Shown here: positions 27,501 to 36,896 of the stretch, piece by piece
How positions within the stretch are numbered: the stretch's first letter is position 1
Layout of the letters: each line of letters begins with the position of its first letter
Assembly (NCBI RefSeq): GCF_964340395.1
Contig: NC_135566.1
Span: forward strand, 4,847,501-4,909,500
Source: Glandiceps talaboti
Lineage: Eukaryota > Hemichordata > Enteropneusta > Spengelidae
DNA length: 62,000 bases
Reading direction: 5' to 3'
The notes under the pieces: model-generated
Database searches by the model: none
What the model saw: the letters and a program-made list of their open reading frames with translations, nothing else
Told to the model about the DNA's origin: nothing
Translations under genes and position numbers: made by a program

Positions 27501-30500
27501 AAGTGAATCAATTCAAATCATTATTTATTACTAGGTTTTCTTGTAGGGACAGAAACCGGTTTCAAAACGATTTAACTTAATCAATTCAGTCTGAACCTGT
27601 TTGAATCAATTCAGGTCAGGACAAGGCTACAACTTACAAGCATTCTCAACATACTATGTTCTTACATTACAAGCATATTACCTCATGTATTATTCAGGGT
27701 ATCTCCAATCCCGGTTCTCATCTTGCTTCATCCCTAAACCATGAGCTATCTTCCATGTTTTGGCAAGCACAAAATGTAATTCATACCCTACCAAAGAGTT
27801 CCTACCCAACAATAGTTCTAATCTCACCAAGTAATCAGATACCCTCCATATCTAGGTTCTCACCTGTGTGTTCACCTTATATCAGGTAGCAATATATCTC
27901 AAGTTTCCAATGTAATTAATATCTATGTTCTGACCTCCCTTATTAACATAATTATCATAAAAGCTTTGATTGGCTTGTTCTTGTTAGTAGGTAGAAAATG
28001 ACTATAAATGACTGATCTTTACATTCAAAACATAGTTCTTCCTACGAAGAATTCTTGTAATTCTACCCAAGAAAGCTTGCGTTTCTCATTTCTTCTAGAC
28101 ATTAAAATTAGCACAATCTGTGATAATTCCATTTTATAAGCAATTATAAATCCTTAATTCGATTTTGAAGCACGCAAAACGAAATCAGCTTTCACCCCCT
28201 CACCCCCTAAAGGAAGGAATTACATTTGTCATGTGTCAGTTTTAAAATGACTCTAATCTTGCCAAAGTATCATGTTACTATGCAACCTTTGTCCCATGAT
28301 GATAGTATCGAGGTTAAAGAACATACTCGATATACTCTTACCTATGTTCTTGCATTACTGCCTGCCATGTATCTCAAGTTTCCAGGATACCAGTTATATT
28401 GTACATATTATACCCTGGCTTAGCACATAAAGATTTGACTTTTTTCCCAGTAGAATGTGTTCTCAGCTGAATGTGTTACGCTGAGTGTTACACAAGGAAA
28501 ATGTTTTACATGTACTTTAGGAGTATGGTTCTCAACTTACCAGGATACCATCTAGGCCAACTCACCTCCATGTTTTTCTCTAGCCAACAAGTATGGTTTT
28601 ACATAAAACTTACCACAATAACATCTAGATCAGCTCAGTGTGTTTTTCTATCTGGCATGCAAAATTATTGGTCTCCCATTTACATGTACCAGCAAGATCC
28701 CTACATGTAACTTTGTGGATTAACCCTTCACTATAGATGCTCATAACACCTAATGTACACATCTCACTAATCTAAGTTGTTTTCAAACAATCTAACCAAT
28801 ACAGTTGTGGGTGGTCAAATATAACAGAAAAATAACACTTTCTATTTTCATATAATGCGACTACAGCTGCACACATGTATGCAATTATGATTATGGGACT
28901 GGGTCTACTTATTCAAAATTCCTCACTGCAACAGTTTGATTGATAACACTTGCTAGCATGTGTTAGGTCAAACATGCATAAGTATCAGAATACACAATAC
29001 TATATTGTTGAGGACACTTTTATTTGTTTTATCAAGTATATGTTGATCCATATGTTTGTTTCTAGAGCCACAAGTATGACAAAATAACCTTATTATCTGG
29101 TTCACTTAAGTCTTGCTACACAACTGCTTCTTTACAAGCTGGCTGTACAGATAATCCTGAGACTTACGTTCTTACTCTGTGTATCTAACAATATGGTTGA
29201 GATCGTGGAACCTGTAAATGGGACTAATTCATTCCCTCTCCTGAATGTTTCCCCAATAAATGAATAAATAAAATAAATAAATAAATAACTAGGGAGATCA
29301 TAACAAGTCTTTGGGCATGTATAGACTATAACTTTAGTTTACTCATCTTCAAATTTACAAGGGAACTCCTTTGAGACTCAACCACTGTAGACCTTGATTT
29401 TTCTCTGTTCTGTAATTCTGTGGATTTTGATCTGCAACTGGTTCCAAAAGACTAAATTTTGTGATCAAGTCTGTGCATTTGTGTGGTCACAACAGACACA
29501 TGTTTAATACTGATAACATATCATTGTGTTTAACTTTGCTTTGAGAAAGAAGAGGAATTTTGTCAAGGTTTTAATTATTGCTGTCTGAGTAAATTTGCAT
29601 TCAAAGAAATATTGTACATCTATAGTTTTTACATACATGAACACAAGAATACGATTCTCTTACAGTGCATTGTTTAAAGCCCACTTTCATCTTTCACACA
29701 ACCTTATTCTGAGCCCCCTAAGCCCTCTATTATGACTCTAATGTTCAATTTGTAATTTCTTTCTTGCCAGGACAACTTCTATATTCCTAAAGTAAACCTC
29801 TCCAAAAACCAACATAGTCTCAAATACCCACAACAAAACATTTTATACTATGGCTAGACCGACTTGGCCAATCAGAGACCTTGATTTTGGTTGGTTATAT
29901 GGAGCCATAGCCCACTCTTTCTTAGGGGTGTGACCTATATTACGCTCAGCACTCAATTTGCATGCAACAAATTACACAAAATTTTGAAAAAAATCTGTTT
30001 GAGCCAATCACGCCGTAGTATAAGTAAGATAGCCAACTCGTTCGGTAGGGTTCTGTGCCAAAAACTCAGGGGATACGTCCCCTCGCTTATTGGCTCATAA
30101 CCCTCCCGAACTCGTTGACTATCTATTAATTACAGAACTCTCTGTCTGACTCATTGAAAAAAGCTACTATAAATATAAATTTACAAGTTACAAAACAGTA
30201 GCAGCTAATATTTTAACCATCTGGCAAATGTCTCATATACTGTTACACTGTTTCTTTTTACTGACACTGACAACATCAAAGACACTATATCAGGATACGA
30301 ATGTAATAGAATGTAATATTAAGCCTGTCCCCAGCTGAATTAGTTTAAAAACCGATTCAAACCAAGTAGATTTAGTCTATTCAGATCAAAATTGGTTTCT
30401 GTCCGCACTAGAAAACTGAGCAATGGATTTGAATTTATTCACTTTTTCCATCATCTCCCCACACAACAAATCTGATTTGGTTTACTTCTGATTTGATGAC

Positions 30501-33500
30501 ATGTAATATAATGTCAGTCGTTGCTATGACAACACGTCACTCAACAGGGACAATTTAGCAATGTAGTACTTCGTATTAAACCTGACTGTTGACAATATTT
30601 ATCAAAGGAGGGCTAACAGAGCAGTTTAATAAGCCTTTCCATAATTTGCCATGATGACGCTCTACTTCCTGTCTGTGTGTACCTTGGGGGCATACATGGT
30701 ATAGGTTACTCAGTTAATCATAGAGCACTCTTGTTTTCCTCGATGTCGGAACAATACGAAAAAACATCCTTGATTTACACTTCTACAGAATACCAAGGGA
30801 CAAAGCTCTTAAGAAATGGTACTATGAGGTGATGATACCCCCAATTTTAGCGAGGGCGCTATATTCTCAATTTTCTGTGTGTAGTCTGGAATGGCCTATT
30901 AATAGTTCTTGCTCATAGATGGAGAGAATCTGAATGGCAATGTAACACTTAAAGACTGTTCATGACTCGGCCTACTAATTGCAACAGCACCCGGGCAACA
31001 GCACTGCCTGCCATATTCATTTTAGGTGAACTGCACAGACTAAGTGTTGAGCTGTTCACCATACAGTTGTCGGCTGTACAAATTACCCACTAATTAAACA
31101 AGATATCATAATAATTTGGCAGCAGAAATTGACCTCAAGGTCGAGATTCAAGTACACAGCCACATGATGATGAAAAGCTGAACCGAATCAAAGTTGGTTC
31201 TCATGTCTCCATTGTGCAATGTAAAACCAGTTTTGAACCAATTTAGCATGAAAAGGTTCTTCAAAACCTCTTACTTGTTTCTAACTGATTATAGTGCATG
31301 TGAACCAATTTAGAATCGATTTTGAACCAAGTCATCACTTCGATGTGGGGACAGGGCTATTGACACTTGCCTTCACACTATGCTTTATATACAGAATTAG
31401 ACAGACATACATGTATTTCAATTTTCATTATAAATCACTCTTCAGATCAAGAACAGACTAGCAACATGGCTTTTCCTTTGGTGTGAAGGTGTCATTTATT
31501 CACTTTAGCGATAATATTTTAATCCTAATTAGGGGCCCTTTGTTTATGTACGAAGTCGAGATGTTACCTTTGATCATGTAAAGCAATGCGATATTAGGGC
31601 CCCCGAGATACATTCCAACTAGATGTTGACAGTCTGCCAGACATCTCAAAATGTGTTCCTGTTTGTACTATTAATATATGGTGTGTAATTGTGGTTGCAT
31701 CAGATTACTAAACACATTTGTTAACATGGATTTATTTCGACAGTGAAATTATAGATTTTGATAATTGTGAATGAAATTTTTTTAGGAACTGACTTTTATG
31801 ACTATGAGAATAAGAACGACCATACTGACGATATGATTGAAGATGCACGATCGATGAAGTGGCCAAGAAAAAACTAGCGTGCTACAAGTAAGGGTAATAG
31901 AGTTGAAGTGTAGTTTATTTTAATCCCTGACCTACAGTAGTATCCATTTTTCAAAAGAACTTACAGCAAAAAGTAGCATATGCAAAATGGTACAGCAATG
32001 GACGATTCGATAATTCACGTTCTGACATACACAAGGAAAAAACATGATAATTTCACAAAGTGTTTGAATTCCTGTATCAAAATCCTTTTAAAAATCACTT
32101 ATTATATATTCATAAATAAAGGTCGCTAGGAAAAAGCAACTTCAACAGAGCATTTATGCATTTATTTATGTATTTATTTATGAGTTATAACTCATCTGAA
32201 ACTGCAGTGATTTTGATTCTGACTGTGTGACAGTCTTTGTTTCTGGTCATAGATGACACTTACTAACCTTTGACCTTTTGTGATAGAAACTCTTTGAGTC
32301 AATTGCAAGTATCATTTTGCAGAACATTCGACAGTCTTTGGAGAAAGCATAGGGAAAAGGACAAATACTAGTAATCAATCAATCAGGTCAGTTCAATTTC
32401 AATTTCGCGATTTTCCGGATTTCTAATATTATTTTATGTATATTTCAAATAAAGTTTTAAATACTGTTTCCTCTCACTGTTTTTTTCTTTCTATTTCCTA
32501 CCTGATATTACTGTCTTATCTGAGTTTATCAGCTTTGCATTGATTAGTAGCTTGCTAGAACAAACTCACTATTTGCTTAAATTAACAGTATTATGCTGTA
32601 TTATGCCTCATGTCACCCATCCACTGATGACTAATGGAGGTAAGTTTAAAACAAATGGCATGCTTGACGGAAGATAATGACAGTAGGAAGACGGATTAAG
32701 AACCTCATTTACACCTAACACAATAGGCATTACTAGTCTGTTCTTCTAGTCATCTGCGAGTCCATGTAAAAGACAGTGGCCATGGCAGGATTAGGGTGTT
32801 ACAATTCTCATGAGTTACATGTTGAGTCTTTACAACTGTTATTAAAAAGCAGACTACCAGAAGTAATAAATGTATTTCTTGGCTACAAGCAACTTTGTCA
32901 CACAAAACAGACAGCTGCTTGTTTCTCTGGTTCTACAGATAATGCTCTCTACTCATAGTAGAATTTATTACCCAGAAGGTCACTGGAGAACTAAGTTACA
33001 CTGTATTACATAATCTACCTGTCTGACCTTATTCCAGAACATCAATTCACATCACAAGGTTGTCTACACTAATTAGCAAAGATTTTTTAGTATTGTAGCA
33101 CTCTCATGATCACGTCACCCATCCCTGTTGACAAATTAAGACTTTGTACAACAAACTAGTCTAGTTCCTATATGATGCATTATGATTACTACGATCATCT
33201 CCACTCACGTATAGGGAAAGTCATTATTCTAGCACAAAAATCTGTGCTACACACAACTGTGTTTATATAAATGTGACGACATTCCCGCGTCCCGACTGTG
33301 ATTTTAGTTTCAAACTGGAGAGACAGAGTTCAGGTAATGACCAATTCTCTAAAGGAACTAACCAATTGCAACTGCCTATCAATTTGTGATGGATTACTAC
33401 TGACATGTGTCATTTACCCTTCACCCAGCGGGGGTAGCACAGATTTTTGTGCTAAAATAACAACTTTCTCTATACTTGAGTGGAGAAGATCGTAGTAATC

Positions 33501-36500
33501 GTAGCATGTTGTATACGAACTACACTAAAGACAAACTGAATATTATTATTTAGCATATGATATTGTAACACTAGATTTCTGGCATAGTTGTATACAATCT
33601 GATTAATCTGGTGTAAGAATATGGCTAAATATTTGTTTTCTTTTCTCCCCTCCCTATAGTCCTTTTAATTTCATCATTTTGATAAATGTCACTACAATAC
33701 AAAGGAAGAGCCACATTCATCAGAACGACAAACCAGACAACATGCAAAGTAAATCTAGCCATTTTCCTACATCAAATCAGGTTTTGTATGACCTACTGAT
33801 ACTTCAGTGTGTCACCATGCAAAGTATTTGCTGCCCCCCCCCCCCCCTATTGTAATAAAGTTTGAATGGTCTATCATTAAAAGATTAGTTTCCATTTCAG
33901 ATGAAAAATATGATTGATTTTTTTTCTATATTTTTTTTCTAAAGCTCTCTGTAACTTCTTAATTAATTATCCTGATATAATTATCCTTTAATTAACCTTG
34001 CCCTTTGTCAATTAATTAGTCTTGCCTTTAAGTGTGTTACTCAATTAAAATCCAACAGAACCCCTCAGTTCCCAGCCTGTTTATGGCACTTTATTGACTA
34101 ATGGTATATTCCATTTAGCTTGTGACTACAAATTGCAAACTGCTGATAATTTCTGTCGTCTGTGTTCCATTCGGGGTTTCATTTCCCATTGAACACAAGA
34201 CTGTCTATCTTCCTTTGAACACACTGATCAGGAACCACTGTACTTTTGGTGATGCATGCTCATTGAGACTGTGACCTGCATTATTTGTTTGTTAATGTTA
34301 ACTTGTGTGTGTGTATGTGTGTTCATCTGCATATCACTTCATTTGAATGATCATATGTGACAACCCGCTAGCTGACGAACAAGCTGATTGGCCAATTATG
34401 TATAGAGGGTTTCAAACCATGTTACGAGTGGTTTGCAATTCTAGTCACAAGCAATTTGTACAAGCGATTTAATAGAATATACTGTAAGTGCTGTAAACAG
34501 GCTACTTAGTTCCATGATTATCACTATAATAAGTCAGTTATACTCATTTGTATGAAACATGTGACTGCCACTGACATTGTTATCAGTTATGTACAACACA
34601 ATAACTGTTGGTTGAAACTGTATACTGGTAACAAAACTGAATAATATTATTTAACTGCACTCTCTGTCACCAACTACATCATCTTTAGCCGACCCAGAGA
34701 CTTGTGGCTATCTCACCATACTGGTTCAACTGGTTAGGGTTAGATCAACAATCTGATTAAACTCTGATGCAGGAATATGGCTTCGTTGCCCTCTCTTTCC
34801 ATCTATATTTGTGTTTGTTTTTATCATACTTGTTTTTTTTCTGAAAGTAAGAGGCAGTCAATCCCAGAACAAAATTGAAAACAAAGGACATTATACAAAA
34901 GAAACAGATGAATAAATCAATCGAACCATATTCCTATGTCAGATTTTAATCATTTTGGGGTTAGCTTAACCGTTCTGGCAAAACGACATCCGCAAGCCAC
35001 TGTAACCAAATCTCTGGGTTAGGTCGAGTTATACTTGTGAACACAATTTACAAATAGCATGTTGTGTTAATTGTATACCATATACTAATACAGAGAAGTG
35101 AAATTCTATTATTTACGATTACACATTGCAACGTTCACCATGTCATAACTAATAATGCCTTGCATACTAAATGTACCCACATCACTTCTCAGATTACAAG
35201 GACTTAGGTCTATCACCCCAAGTACAATTGCAAGAATTGCAAAAACAATTCAACCATGATAAAGCAACCAAAACGCTGTTTCTGTCCCTTTAGAATCATT
35301 TTAAGTCGTAATTATGATTTCTACATCATTGTACCATTGAGCAGCTGAAGGTAGCATGACGTTGCAGAAATATACTAGGTAAATAATTTAAAGCTCTGAG
35401 TTCGGATCTAATACAAATATGGCTTTGATATATATAAGATGACTAATTATATCTGGGGACAAAACTAGATTAGAATCGTATATATTTAATATAAATTTCA
35501 ATATGATATATTGTTCTTTTTTATTTTAATGCACAGCTCATATGAATTTAGGGCAGGTTGTAGTTCGATCATACATCATAGACTAACACGGTTTACAAAA
35601 GCTAGCATATGTCCTGTTACCATGGTTACTATTTTCAAAAACCTACAAGTGCATCTGTAGAATGAAATTTCTAATTGCCAATATCATAGGTGAATTAACA
35701 ACTGTAAAGTTAATATTCTTCAATGCAGTAATTCTATCACGGTAAATTTACTGACAGGTTCTCCCCAGGTCAGTTCAGTCTGTGAACTTTATTACATATC
35801 ACAGCACATATTTTTCTCTTTAATAAATTTCCCAGTTTTCTGGGGACTGCAGATTGTGTAAAAAAGACTGCATAGCAAAGAATTAATTTATTTAAAATAC
35901 CTTATAATAATAATTTAAAATATAATAATTTATTTTGAATGCCTGCTCATACACCAAAACATTGCACAAAAATCACAAAAAGACTTTACAATACATTACA
36001 CAGTTAAAAACAATCAATCAGGTACTAACTCTATCTGATAGAGGAGCCATATGTTGATGAATTTGGAAGGACTATGAGATCACAGTAACTCTACCAAGTA
36101 GAGGAACTGTGTTGATGAATTTGGAAGGACTGTGTTGATCACAGTTACTCTACCTGATAGAGGAACTGTGTCTGTTGATGAATTTGGAAGGACTGTGTTC
36201 ATCACAGTAACTCTAACTGATAGAGGAACTGTGTGTTGATGAATTTGGAAGGACTGTGTTCATCACAGTAACTCTACCTGATAGAGGAACTGTGTGTCGA
36301 TGAATTTGGAAGGACTGTGTTGATCACAGTAACTCTACCTGATAGAGGAACTGTTTGTTGATGAATTTGGAAGGACTGTGTTGATCACAGTAACTCTACC
36401 TGATAGAGGAACTGTGTGTTGATGAACTTGGAAGGACTGTGCTGATCACAGTAACTCTACCTGATAGAGGAACTGTGTGTTGATGAATTTGGAAGGACTG

Positions 36501-36844
36501 TGTTGATCACAGTAACTCTACCTGATAGAGGAACTGTGTGTTGATGAATTTGGAAGGACTGTGTTGATCACAGTAACTCTAACTGATAGAGGAACTATGT
36601 GTTGATGAATTTGGAAGGACTGTGTTATCAGTGTTATATTTGCTGAATGACTATCCAGCTTCCTATCCAACCCTGTTGTTATCTTTGCAATATACCAGAT
36701 CATTGGTTGTTGCTAAGGGCATTGTCCTGTTGCTAGACATATTTGCATACATTTTTTGAGTGTTCGTTCATTTGTTTATTAATCACTGATGTTATCTTTG
36801 CAATATACTGTGATCATATGGTTGTTGCTATAGGCTTAAGTTGC

Positions 36845-36896
<52 letters not shown>

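Noticed and set aside
36021-36632. CRISPR-like array
   Set aside because: Whole 61-bp units repeat without unique spacers and the genome is animal. It is a minisatellite.
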